A DNA stretch of 64,000 nucleotides, taken from positions 4,365,001 through 4,429,000 of the forward strand of contig NZ_CP104694.1 of the NCBI RefSeq assembly GCF_025398735.1, written 5' to 3'. Both the position numbers and the translations under genes were made by a program. This DNA is from Tahibacter amnicola (GTDB lineage: Bacteria; Pseudomonadota; Gammaproteobacteria; Xanthomonadales; Rhodanobacteraceae). Below the pieces are notes generated by a model that saw only the letters and a list, made by a program, of their open reading frames with translations, searched no databases and was not told the origin of the DNA. Below are positions 53,992-61,891 of this stretch, piece after piece. The first letter of the stretch is position 1. Each line of letters starts with the position of its first letter.

Positions 53992-54168
53992 ATGCAAACC
54001 CGCTGGTACGAAGTTCCCACCGCCTGGCTCGTCATCGCTGTCCTCGGGGCAACCGTGATCGGATCAGCCTGGCTGATCCACGCAGCGATGGCGCAGCGCG
54101 ATCGCAACGTCATCGAGCACTCACGCAGCTCGATGCCGCCCGCGCAGAAACCGGAAACGGCGCACTGA
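53992..54168 (+). CDS. Very small membrane protein in the ccoH (FixH) position
   Basis: 58 residues from the ATG at 53992, 1 base after the ccoG stop. One membrane helix, WYEVPTAWLVIAVLGATVIGS with a short basic-polar tail (AMAQRDRN) and a Ser/Pro-rich end. It stands where ccoH normally lies, between ccoG and ccoI. FixH/CcoH proteins are about 150-170 residues with a periplasmic domain, of which only the N-terminal anchor pattern (WY..P.AWLV) is retained here. It may be a reduced CcoH or an unrelated filler. The ATPase gene starts 1 base after its stop. Confidence 0.7.
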   Translation: MQTRWYEVPTAWLVIAVLGATVIGSAWLIHAAMAQRDRNVIEHSRSSMPPAQKPETAH

Positions 54169-54169
54169 C

Positions 54170-56587
54170 GTGCCGGCGACCTGTTTCCACTGCACCGAAC
54201 CCTGCCCCGACGACGGCATGTTGCTCGCCCGCGTCTGCGGCGTGGAACACCCCGTGTGCTGCATCGGTTGCCGTGCAGCGGCGGAATGGATTGAAGGACT
54301 GGGCCTGTCGGACTACTACGCCCTGCGCCAGCAGCCGGCGGACACCGCACTGACGGACACGCCGGACTACAGCGTCTGGGACAACGCGGCATTCGAGCAG
54401 CGCTACGTACGGCGCAGCGGCACGGAAGCCGAAGTCTGCGTGCTGGTCGAGGGCCTGCGCTGCGCTGCCTGCACATGGCTGGTCGAACAGGCGCTCGGCG
54501 GAATGCGCGGCGTGCGTGACGTTGCGGTGCAGGCCGCAGCCCGTCGCCTCCGGCTGCGCTGGGACACGCAGGAAACCGCGCTGTCGCACATACTGGGCGC
54601 TCTCGCCCGGTTGGGCTATCGGCCGCATCCGCTGGACGCATCGGCAATGGGTTCCCTGGTCCGGCGCGAACAACGGGACGCCTTGAAGCGCCTCGTCGTC
54701 GCTGCAGTCGGCATGATGCAGGCAATGATGTACGCCGTTGCCCTGTACGCCGGCGTCTTCGAAGGCATGGAAGAACCGGTGCGCGACTTCTTCCGCTGGC
54801 TCGGCTTCTTCGTGACGACGCCGGTCGTCGTCTATGCCGCACAGCCCTTCTTTGTCGGCGCCTGGCGCGAACTGGCACAACGCCGTCTCGGCATGGACGT
54901 TCCTGTCGGTGCGGCGATCGCCTTGGTGTACATCGCAAGCCTGGTGGAAGCCCTGCGCGGCGGCGACTCGGTGTACTTCGACTCGGCCGCCATGTTCGTG
55001 TTCTTCCTGCTGGCCGGCCGGTTTCTCGAAATGCGTGCCCGCCATCGCGCCACAGACCTGGTCGACGCTCTGGCGCGGCTGCAGCCCGCACTGGCCACTG
55101 TGCAACGCGCGGACGGCAGCACGCAGGCGATTGGCGTGCACGAGTTGTCGCACGATGACACGGTGATCGTGGCCGCCGGCGACGCGATTCCTGCTGATGG
55201 TGAATTGTTGTCGGAGCGTTGCCGTGTGGACGAGTCGCTGCTGTCGGGCGAGTCCGCCGCCCAGACACGCCGCCGCGGCGATCGACTGCTCGCGGGCAGT
55301 GTCCTCGTGCAGGGGCCTGCGCTGATCCGCGTCACGCAGTGGGGCGCCGACACAGTGCTTTCGTCGCTGCTGCATCTGGTGATGCAGGCAGGCACGACAC
55401 GACCGCGCTGGGTCCGCGACGGCGAAGATGCAGCGGCACGATTCGTCGCGTGGATTCTCGCGCTGACCGCGGCTACCGCGCTGGCCTGGCTGAGCGTCGA
55501 TCCGTCACGGGCGTTTCCGGCCGCCATTGCCGTGCTGGTCGTTGCCTGCCCGTGCGCCTTTGCCCTCGCCGTTCCCGTCGCCCTCACCCGTGCCCTGGCC
55601 GTGCTCGCTCGACGCGGGGTTCTCGTGGTCCGGCCCGATGCGTTGCAGCGATTGACGCAGGTGCGCCGCGTGCTGTTCGACAAGACCGGCACGCTCACCA
55701 ACCCGCAACCGCACATCATTGCCGTCCAGGCCTCACGCGAAACCCCGTCCACGGCATTGGCGTGGGCCACCGCATTGCAGCAGGGCAACCGGCATCCCGT
55801 TGCCACCGCGCTGCGCGACGCCAGCGTCGGCCTGAGCATTCCGGTCGCCAATGCACTGGCGACGCTGCCTGGGCAAGGTGTCACCGGCATCGTCGCCGGC
55901 CGTGCACTGAAGCTCGGTCGTGCAGACTTCGCCCTGGGCGACCACGCACCCGACGACGATGCACTCGTTCTGGCCGATGACGAAGGCGAGATTGCACGCC
56001 TGCGCCTGGGTGAGCGATTGCGCGACGACGCGCAGCGTACCGTGCGCCAGCTGGCACACCGGGCGATCCGCTCGGAGATCGCCAGCGGCGACGCGGCGGA
56101 AAAAGTGGAGCACGCAGCATCGATCCTGAACGTGGATCACTGGCAGGCGCGGCTGTCGCCAGCGCAGAAGCTGCAACGGCTGGCGCAGCTGCGCGCCGAA
56201 GGCGAATGCGTGGCGATGGTGGGCGACGGCGTGAACGACGCGGCCGTACTGGCAGCAGCGGATGTGGGCGTTGCAATGGCCGGCGCCGCGGACCTTGCCC
56301 AGGCCCAAGCCGATATCGTGCTGTCCGGCGGGCGCCTGTCTGGCCTCGTCGACGCCTTCGAAACCGCGGAGCTGACGCGCCGCATCATGCGCCAGAACCT
56401 GCGCTGGTCCATGGCCTACAACCTCGGCGCTGTTCCGCTGGCCGCACTGGGACTAGTCCCTCCCTGGCTGGCGGCCATCGGTATGTCGGTCAGCTCGCTT
56501 CTGGTCATTCTCAATGCATTGCGCATCCGCGTACCGGCAGCGTCGATCGACGCCGTTGCGGTGACGGCGCGCGAGGTGACGGCATGA
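54170..56587 (+). CDS. ccoI: Copper-transporting P-type ATPase for cbb3 assembly
   Basis: 805 residues with a GTG start. An N-terminal Cys-rich region (CFHCTEPCP, HPVCCIGC) precedes a heavy-metal-associated domain with GLRCAAC (98-101). The transmembrane CPC motif (Cys460-Pro-Cys462, VACPCAFALAVP), the phosphorylation site DKTGTLT (Asp about 504), the GESAAQ region and the hinge GDGVND are all present. The HP locus (GNRHPVA) is also seen. It is of the FixI/CtpA/CopA2 slow-export class that delivers copper to the periplasm for CcoN maturation. It overlaps ccoS by 4 bases at its end. Confidence 0.95.
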   Translation: MPATCFHCTEPCPDDGMLLARVCGVEHPVCCIGCRAAAEWIEGLGLSDYYALRQQPADTALTDTPDYSVWDNAAFEQRYVRRSGTEAEVCVLVEGLRCAACTWLVEQALGGMRGVRDVAVQAAARRLRLRWDTQETALSHILGALARLGYRPHPLDASAMGSLVRREQRDALKRLVVAAVGMMQAMMYAVALYAGVFEGMEEPVRDFFRWLGFFVTTPVVVYAAQPFFVGAWRELAQRRLGMDVPVGAAIALVYIASLVEALRGGDSVYFDSAAMFVFFLLAGRFLEMRARHRATDLVDALARLQPALATVQRADGSTQAIGVHELSHDDTVIVAAGDAIPADGELLSERCRVDESLLSGESAAQTRRRGDRLLAGSVLVQGPALIRVTQWGADTVLSSLLHLVMQAGTTRPRWVRDGEDAAARFVAWILALTAATALAWLSVDPSRAFPAAIAVLVVACPCAFALAVPVALTRALAVLARRGVLVVRPDALQRLTQVRRVLFDKTGTLTNPQPHIIAVQASRETPSTALAWATALQQGNRHPVATALRDASVGLSIPVANALATLPGQGVTGIVAGRALKLGRADFALGDHAPDDDALVLADDEGEIARLRLGERLRDDAQRTVRQLAHRAIRSEIASGDAAEKVEHAASILNVDHWQARLSPAQKLQRLAQLRAEGECVAMVGDGVNDAAVLAAADVGVAMAGAADLAQAQADIVLSGGRLSGLVDAFETAELTRRIMRQNLRWSMAYNLGAVPLAALGLVPPWLAAIGMSVSSLLVILNALRIRVPAASIDAVAVTAREVTA

Positions 56588-56763
56588 ATATCCTGCTTGC
56601 CCTGATTCCGCTGAGCTTCGTCCTGCTCCTTCTTGCGGTGTGGGCATTCTTCTGGGCCGTCAATCACGCCCAGTTCGACGACCTCGAATCACCGGCGCTG
56701 TCGCCGCTGGTCGACGACCGTCCGTCCCGGCCACGCGCCCCCGAATCGCCGCCGTCCACATGA
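56584..56763 (+). CDS. ccoS: cbb3 oxidase maturation protein
   Basis: 59 residues. The first 27 form one membrane helix (ILLALIPLSFVLLLLAVWAF), followed by the CcoS signature WAVNHAQFDDLESPALSPL. The tail is Pro/Arg-rich. CcoS is needed to insert haem b and copper into CcoN. Overlaps at both ends (ccoI, 56587; SafE-like gene, 56760). Confidence 0.93.
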   Translation: MNILLALIPLSFVLLLLAVWAFFWAVNHAQFDDLESPALSPLVDDRPSRPRAPESPPST

Positions 56764-57491
56764 TCGATAACGCCATCAGCCTCGGTTCCGCGCTGCTACT
56801 GGGATTGGCGGCGAGCGGCCACTGCGCCGTGATGTGCGGCGGTATTGCAGGTGCCCTGTCCCTGGCGATACCGCGTGAGCTCGGTGCGCGCCGGCGCAGC
56901 GTGTTGCTGGGCGCCTACCAGCTGGGTCGTATCAGCTCCTATGCACTGGCGGGCGCCAGCATCGGCGGCCTGGGATGGGCGCTGATGCCCTTGCTCGATC
57001 ACGCCGGGGTTCGCCTGGCATTGCGCGGCGGCGTGGCCCTGCTGCTCATCGCCATCGCCGCTGCGCTACTGCTTGGAAAGCGCGAACCGGGCAGCCGGCT
57101 GGGTGGGCGGCTATGGCTGCGCGTCGCGCCGCTCGCACGCCGATTGATGCCGGTTCGCCAGTTTCCGTCGGCACTGCTCTTCGGCGCGATCTGGGGCTGG
57201 ATGCCCTGCGGATTCGTCTATTCAGTCCTGATCCTGGCCTGGCTGCATTTTGACCCCGTGCAGAGCGCGATGACCATGCTTGCGTTCGGGGTCGGGACGT
57301 TGCCCGGCGTCGTCGCGGCACACCTGGGCGCGCCGTGGCTCATGCGCCGGTTTGGAACCGTCGCCGCGCGGCGCGCGACGGGAGTCCTCCTCGTGCTGTT
57401 CGCCCTCGTCACGATAGCAGCGCCCCTCGCCGGTACCGGCCACGGCGCCCTGCACGCTCAGACATCCGTCGACTGTTCCGTCGCCCCCTGA
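56760..57491 (+). CDS. Sulfite exporter TauE/SafE-like (DsbD-like) membrane protein
   Basis: 243 residues from the ATG at 56760, overlapping ccoS by 4 bases. Six membrane helices with SGHCAVMCGGIAGALSL (a CxxxC facing the membrane), QLGRISSYALAGASIGGLG, WGWMPCGFVYSVLILA and FGVGTLPGVVAAH. Homologues next to ccoS in Pseudomonas, Neisseria and others are of unknown detailed function; a link to copper or thiol transport for cytochrome oxidase is assumed from context and the cysteine pair. It ends the cco operon; the usual next gene hemN is absent. Confidence 0.85.
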   Translation: MIDNAISLGSALLLGLAASGHCAVMCGGIAGALSLAIPRELGARRRSVLLGAYQLGRISSYALAGASIGGLGWALMPLLDHAGVRLALRGGVALLLIAIAAALLLGKREPGSRLGGRLWLRVAPLARRLMPVRQFPSALLFGAIWGWMPCGFVYSVLILAWLHFDPVQSAMTMLAFGVGTLPGVVAAHLGAPWLMRRFGTVAARRATGVLLVLFALVTIAAPLAGTGHGALHAQTSVDCSVAP

Positions 57492-57505
57492 TCTGCGGAC
57501 CGAGG

Positions 57506-57538
57506 CGTCACCCGGAGATCGGGCACGTCCGGGCGACG
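57506..57538. terminator. Hairpin after the cco operon
   Basis: CGTCACCCGGA (57506-57516) can pair with TCCGGGCGACG (57528-57538) with one A-C mismatch. It fills the 56-base gap between the convergent stop codons at 57491 and 57548. No U-tract, so the assignment rests on position. Confidence 0.45.
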
Positions 57539-57547
57539 GCGTTCCAG

Positions 57548-58096
57548 CTACGCCAGATTCTTGACCATGACGTAGTCGTCCATGACATAACCATTGCCGA
57601 TGTCGAACACGGCTTCTTCCCGCACGGTAAATCCGGATTTGCGGTAGACCGCGATGGAGTTGGTGTTCTGCTTGTTGACGGTCAGCATGATGCGAGAACA
57701 GCCGACATCACGGGCCCGCTGCTCCACATGGCGCAGCATGAAGCCGCCCAGCCCGCGTCCGTGCCAGTCCGGGAGCAAATAGAGCTGCTCCAGCTTGAGC
57801 TCATCCGGATCCGCTGTTCGCGCATAGCTGCAATAGCCGACGAGCTCGTCGCCAACCCAGAGCAGCTCCAGCCAGCACTCGGATGAATCGATGTAGCGCT
57901 GCAGCTTGTCGGCCGTATAGCGGCCATTGAGCATGTATTCGATCTGTTCGATCGTGATGATGGATATGTAGTGGGCGCGCCAGATCGTCCGCCCCAGCTC
58001 ACCCAGGGTGTCGAAGTCGGCAACGGTCAGTGCGCACAGGCGGGCATTTTGCGGAGTCAGGTTCATCGTGTCGTTCTTGGCGTTGGAAGAAGTCAT
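57548..58096 (-). CDS. GNAT-family N-acetyltransferase
   Basis: 182 residues. GNAT fold with VADFDTLGELGRTIWRAHY at the start, the acetyl-CoA-binding segment LYLLPDWHGRGLGGFMLRHV (split), and CSRIMLTVNKQNTNSIAVYRKSGF at the end. The substrate is unknown. Its start shares one base with the stop of the MFS exporter gene, so the two are coupled; the pair could confer drug resistance by export and acetylation, but that is inference. A start 10 residues downstream (MNLTPQN) is possible. Confidence 0.87.
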   Translation of the reverse strand: MTSSNAKNDTMNLTPQNARLCALTVADFDTLGELGRTIWRAHYISIITIEQIEYMLNGRYTADKLQRYIDSSECWLELLWVGDELVGYCSYARTADPDELKLEQLYLLPDWHGRGLGGFMLRHVEQRARDVGCSRIMLTVNKQNTNSIAVYRKSGFTVREEAVFDIGNGYVMDDYVMVKNLA

Positions 58097-59328
58097 CAGT
58101 GGATGGGGCGCGGATCGGGTGCCGGCAGCGCGGAGGCCTTCTCGACCCGGCTGCTGATCCGGTGTACGAGGAAGGCCAACCCGGCGCAGGCGGTCATCAC
58201 CAGAGCCATGCCGTCCGTGCGATCGCTCAATGCACTGGCCCCCGCGGTGGAAACGACGGCGACGGCAAAACGCACCGTACCGAGGGCCGCCGAAGCGGTC
58301 GCCGCATTGTCACCCTGGTCCGCCATCGCGCAGGCCGAGCCATTGCTGTGGACAAAGCCCAGGGCGACCAAGTAACCCATGAGGGGTGCGGCTACCGCCC
58401 ACCACACCGCACCGGCGATGGACATGCCGAGCGTCACCAGCGAACAGGCAACCAGGGCAACCAGACCCCGGCGCAGCAACTGCTCGGGACGATAGTGCCG
58501 CAACAAGCGGTGGTTGATCTGTGCCGCAGCCACGAGAGCCAGTGCATTCGCGCCGAACAGCACGGCATAGGCGGTCGGCGACAATCCAAAGTGGCTCATG
58601 AACAGCGCCGGCGACGCAGCGATATAGCCGAACATGCCCGCGGACGTCAGCGCCAGGGCCAGGGCCAGCCCGACGAAGCGACGGTCGCGCAGCAAGCGGC
58701 CATAGACCTCGATCGCCGGGGACGGCGCCGCCCGTTGTGGCGTCGCGCCAGCCGGTGCCAGCGCTCCGGCCACCATCACCAGTGCGCCCAGCGCGTAGAG
58801 TGCCTGGAAACCGAAGATCGCGCGCCAGCCCACGGCTTCCAGGAGGCAGGAGCCGGCCAGCGGCGCCAGCATGGGGGCCAGTCCCATTACCAGGACGAGT
58901 CGCGACAACACCTGGGCCGATTCGCGCGGACCGTACCGGTCGCGCACGATGGCCAGCGGCACCACGATGCCGATGCTGCCACCCAGGGCCTGGATGAAGC
59001 GCAATGCCATCAGCTGGTGAACCGTCGTCGCCATGGCGCAGGCGATCGAGGCGGCGACATACAGGCCGAGGCCGATGTGAAGCATCCGAAGGCGACCGTG
59101 GCGATCCGCCAGCGGCCCGCCGACGAGTGGCCCTAACGCCATGCCGGCGAAGAACGTCGACAAGGTCAGCTTGACGCCGGCGGCGTCCGTGCCCAGCTCA
59201 AGGGCGATGGCGGGGAACGCCGGCAGGTACATGTCCACGGTCAGCGGCCCCAGTGCGGCCAGCACGCCCAGCACCAGGATCAACCACGCCGGAGAATCCG
59301 GGCTCGCCACCGTATTTCGTGAATGCAT
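58096..59328 (-). CDS. Bcr/CflA-type MFS multidrug exporter
   Basis: 410 residues from the ATG at 59328; the frame upstream runs into the operators. Twelve membrane helices; the DHA1/Bcr signature is clear: LGPLTVDMYLPAFPAI in helix 1, FFAGMALGPLVGGPLADRHGR with the loop 2-3 motif, and the drug/H+ antiport motif C region LMGLAPMLAPLAGS (LVLVMGLAPMLAPLAG). It likely exports drugs or natural products with protons. Preceded by two GGTTGA-N5-TCAACC operators and, further upstream, by a MarR gene that probably controls it. Confidence 0.9.
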   Translation of the reverse strand: MHSRNTVASPDSPAWLILVLGVLAALGPLTVDMYLPAFPAIALELGTDAAGVKLTLSTFFAGMALGPLVGGPLADRHGRLRMLHIGLGLYVAASIACAMATTVHQLMALRFIQALGGSIGIVVPLAIVRDRYGPRESAQVLSRLVLVMGLAPMLAPLAGSCLLEAVGWRAIFGFQALYALGALVMVAGALAPAGATPQRAAPSPAIEVYGRLLRDRRFVGLALALALTSAGMFGYIAASPALFMSHFGLSPTAYAVLFGANALALVAAAQINHRLLRHYRPEQLLRRGLVALVACSLVTLGMSIAGAVWWAVAAPLMGYLVALGFVHSNGSACAMADQGDNAATASAALGTVRFAVAVVSTAGASALSDRTDGMALVMTACAGLAFLVHRISSRVEKASALPAPDPRPIH

Positions 59329-59378
59329 AAGGATTCCAGCAGGAGTACGTGCCTGCCAACCATCGCCCGCGGCAAATC

Positions 59379-59427
59379 GGTTGACACTATCAACCAAGCC
59401 TAGCCGGCATGGTTGATAAGGTCAACC
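59379..59427. promoter_or_regulatory. Pair of identical inverted repeats, putative MarR operators
   Basis: GGTTGA-CACTA-TCAACC (59379-59395) and GGTTGA-TAAGG-TCAACC (59411-59427) have the same six-base arms and five-base spacers. Their centres (59387 and 59419) are 32 bases apart, about three helical turns. They lie just upstream of the exporter start (59328) and downstream of the MarR gene (stop 59461), so binding there should block exporter transcription. Confidence 0.8.
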
Positions 59428-59460
59428 AATATAGACCAACGTCGAGTCCCGCCCGTCACC

Positions 59461-59907
59461 TCAGGCGGACCCGTCGCCCGGCGCCATGCGCGCGTTGAGA
59501 CGGGTCAGGTAGCTCGCCAACCTGTCCTGCTCCGCCGGGCTCAGGTCGGCAACGAGGTCCGCGGCGAGGCGCCTGCGGTGCCCCTGCACCTTCTTCTGCA
59601 ACGCGCGCCCGGCGACCGTCAGCGCCAGGCGCTGGCTGCGCCGGTCCGCGTCGTCGGTCTGGCGCGTGAGCAGGCCGCGTTCGGTGAGTGTCTTGATCAG
59701 CCGGGCCACTTGCGCCTTGTCGCGACCGCTCTTCTGGGCGATATCCGCCGCGGTGCACCCGGGGTTGCGCGCGACAAAATTCAGCGCGCGCGCTTCCATC
59801 GGTGCCAGCCCGTCCTCTTCATCGCGCAGCACCTGGGCGTGGCGCGCCTTGATCGCGTGGAAGAGCGAATGCAGCAATTCCAGCACGTCTTCCGGGGACT
59901 GGCTCAT
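59461..59907 (-). CDS. MarR-family transcriptional regulator
   Basis: 148 residues from the ATG at 59907, overlapping the phosphopantetheinyl transferase stop by 4 bases. The MarR winged helix is seen at about 35-105: LNFVARNPGCTAADIAQKSG, RDKAQVARLIKTLTERGLL, and the wing TDDADRRSQRLALT. Dimerisation helices lie at both ends. MarR proteins release DNA when a phenolic or similar ligand binds. Two inverted repeats between it and the exporter gene are the probable operators. Confidence 0.9.
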   Translation of the reverse strand: MSQSPEDVLELLHSLFHAIKARHAQVLRDEEDGLAPMEARALNFVARNPGCTAADIAQKSGRDKAQVARLIKTLTERGLLTRQTDDADRRSQRLALTVAGRALQKKVQGHRRRLAADLVADLSPAEQDRLASYLTRLNARMAPGDGSA

Positions 59908-60764
59908 CGCGACTCCGTATGACGCCACGATGCCATTGAATCGTGAGCATCGCGCGCCGCGGTGATCCATTCCAGCACAGATTCGACGCTGGCCGCGCGC
60001 AGGAGCACCGTGAATGGCGCCTTCCCGCCGTGCCGCAGGCCCACCGCCATCTGGTGGCGCTCGTCGGGTCGGTGCAGTTCAAACTGCCAATGGGCCGGCG
60101 TATCGTCGAGCGCGGGGTCAAACCCGATGCCGATGCTGTCGCCGTCAAGTGCAAAGCTGAACTGGTCCAGCGGTATCGACAATCCCATGCCACGCGCCTT
60201 GATGTAGCTTTCCTTCAATGTCCAGTACTGGAAGAAGCGATTCTGACGCTCCGACTCCGGCAGTGCGAAAAGCGCCTCTACCTCTGTGGGCGAAAAATGG
60301 TGCTCGGCGATGCCGGCAATATCGGTGAGCCGCTCGCACCGCTCGACATCAACACCCGCGTCAACCTCGCGTCCGACCAGGCAGGCCACCAGGCTGCGGG
60401 AATTGGACAGGTTGAAGCGCAGGTCGCCGGTGTCATGGATGGCAGCAATCTCCGGCCGCCCGTATTCGTTGGCGACAAACGTCCATTCCGACGGCAGCGT
60501 CGCCGCATAGCGCGACAGCACGCCGCGGCATAGCGCTCGCGTCACCAGGTACTCCAGCTTGAGGTAGTCGAACACATACCGGTCATGGCGCTGGCGTTCC
60601 TCCGTGCTGAGCAGGGCCAGCGCCGCCGTCCGGAAGGCCGGTGTGTCAAATTCCGCCGACCACGCGTACCACACATGGACCTCATCGGCGGGGAGCGGCT
60701 GCAAGCCGGTCCTTTTCGGTACGGCAAAACCCTCGGTCACGTACTCTTCCTGCAGCATGGTCAT
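59904..60764 (-). CDS. 4'-phosphopantetheinyl transferase, Sfp type
   Basis: 286 residues from the ATG at 60764 (60758 also possible). It has the Sfp two-lobe pattern: FDYLKLEYLVTRALCRGVLS, YGRPEI, FNLSNSRSLVAC, GVDVERCERL (138-147, Mg-binding Asp and Glu) and FQYWTLKESYIKARGMGL (WxxKE at 181-185). It transfers the phosphopantetheine arm of CoA to carrier proteins of peptide, polyketide or fatty acid synthases. Its length (over 230 residues) and motifs mark it as Sfp rather than AcpS. First gene of the coupled unit with MarR; no synthase is in the window, but an MbtH-like gene is at 20983. Confidence 0.92.
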   Translation of the reverse strand: MTMLQEEYVTEGFAVPKRTGLQPLPADEVHVWYAWSAEFDTPAFRTAALALLSTEERQRHDRYVFDYLKLEYLVTRALCRGVLSRYAATLPSEWTFVANEYGRPEIAAIHDTGDLRFNLSNSRSLVACLVGREVDAGVDVERCERLTDIAGIAEHHFSPTEVEALFALPESERQNRFFQYWTLKESYIKARGMGLSIPLDQFSFALDGDSIGIGFDPALDDTPAHWQFELHRPDERHQMAVGLRHGGKAPFTVLLRAASVESVLEWITAARDAHDSMASWRHTESR

Positions 60765-60880
60765 TGCGGTCGAAGCGGCCAGCCTAGCAGGCTGCGACAC
60801 GCGGCGCGAGCCGCCGGCGGAGCGCACGGTGGCGGGCGCAACGCCAGGCCGTTCACCCGCCCGGACCTACACTGCTTGCC

Positions 60881-61891
60881 ATGGCACAGCAACGCGGTCG
60901 TGCGTACATCGGGATTTCCGGCTGGCGCTACGCGCCCTGGCGGGGCGTCTTCTATCCGCCAGGCCTTGTGCAACGGGAGGAGCTGGCATTTGCCGCCGCC
61001 ACCTTCTCGACGATCGAAATCAACGGCACGTTCTACAGCCTGCAGCGTCCCGACTACTTCCGCGAATGGCGCCAGCAGACCTCAGCGGCATTCCGGTTTG
61101 CGGTCAAGGCCCCGCGTTACATCACGCACATACGCCGGCTCAGGGACATCGAAAAACCGCTCGCGAACTTCTTCGCATCCGGCGTGCTGGCCCTGGACGA
61201 TCGTCTGGGACCGCTTCTCTGGCAATTTCCGCCGAGTTTTGCTTACGACGAGGCCCGCTTTTCCCGGTTCCTCGATCAATTGCCGCGTACGACGCACGAG
61301 GCGCTGGCACTGGCGCGGCGTCGCGAAACGACGCGAATGCGCGGCCGCACCGCCCTGCCCCGCCTGCCCGAACGCCCCCTGCGTCATGCGGTGGAGATCC
61401 GGCATGAAAGCTTCCGCTCAGCCGCATTTGCGCAGGCGCTGCGACAGCGGGGCGTCGCGCTCGTTGTTGCCGACACCGCCGGGCGCTGGCCCCTGATCGA
61501 AGAAGTCACGGCGGATTTTGTGTACTTGCGCCTGCACGGCGACAAGGCACTGTACGAAAGTGGCTACAGCGCCCAGGCACTCGACTGGTGGGCGACACGC
61601 ATCGACGCCTGGCGCCTTGGCACTCAACCGGATGACGCCCGACGCATCGACACATCGCCCCTCTCGCGCCGGCCGCGGGACGTCTACTGCTATTTCGACA
61701 ACGACGTCAAAGTGCACGCGCCGTTCGACGCCTATGACCTGAGCGTGCGGCTCGGCGTCGCTGCGGGCACGCCACCCCGGCGCCAGTCGGACGCGGCCGA
61801 CGGGGAAACCGCCCGCACCGACTGGCCGTGGCGGCGGACGTCGCACGCCACGCGTCCGCGTGAAGCACGCCGGCCGAAGTCTAGAGGGTGA
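60881..61891 (+). CDS. DUF72 (YecE-like) protein
   Basis: 336 residues. The family's TIM-barrel-like pattern is present: YIGISGWRYAPWRGVFYP at the start, STIEINGTFYSLQRPDYFREW, FAVKAPRYITHIRRL, LLWQFPP, AVEIRHESF, and DFVYLRLHGDKALYESGY with the ending YCYFDNDVKVHAPFDA. The last 40 residues are a basic, low-complexity tail. Function is unknown. It overlaps the 3' end of the convergent cytochrome gene by 11 bases. Confidence 0.88.
   Translation: MAQQRGRAYIGISGWRYAPWRGVFYPPGLVQREELAFAAATFSTIEINGTFYSLQRPDYFREWRQQTSAAFRFAVKAPRYITHIRRLRDIEKPLANFFASGVLALDDRLGPLLWQFPPSFAYDEARFSRFLDQLPRTTHEALALARRRETTRMRGRTALPRLPERPLRHAVEIRHESFRSAAFAQALRQRGVALVVADTAGRWPLIEEVTADFVYLRLHGDKALYESGYSAQALDWWATRIDAWRLGTQPDDARRIDTSPLSRRPRDVYCYFDNDVKVHAPFDAYDLSVRLGVAAGTPPRRQSDAADGETARTDWPWRRTSHATRPREARRPKSRG

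Noticed and set aside
52488-55268. A 926-residue open frame on the reverse strand
   Set aside because: It lies antisense to ccoG, ccoI and the small gene between them, is rich in Arg/Pro/Ser and shows no domain. Long antisense frames are expected in DNA this GC-rich.
59379-59427. FNR-type sites before the exporter
   Set aside because: TTGA and TCAA arms are present, but the FNR half-sites would be separated by three bases instead of four in both copies. The shared GG/CC flanks and five-base spacer fit a separate (MarR) operator.
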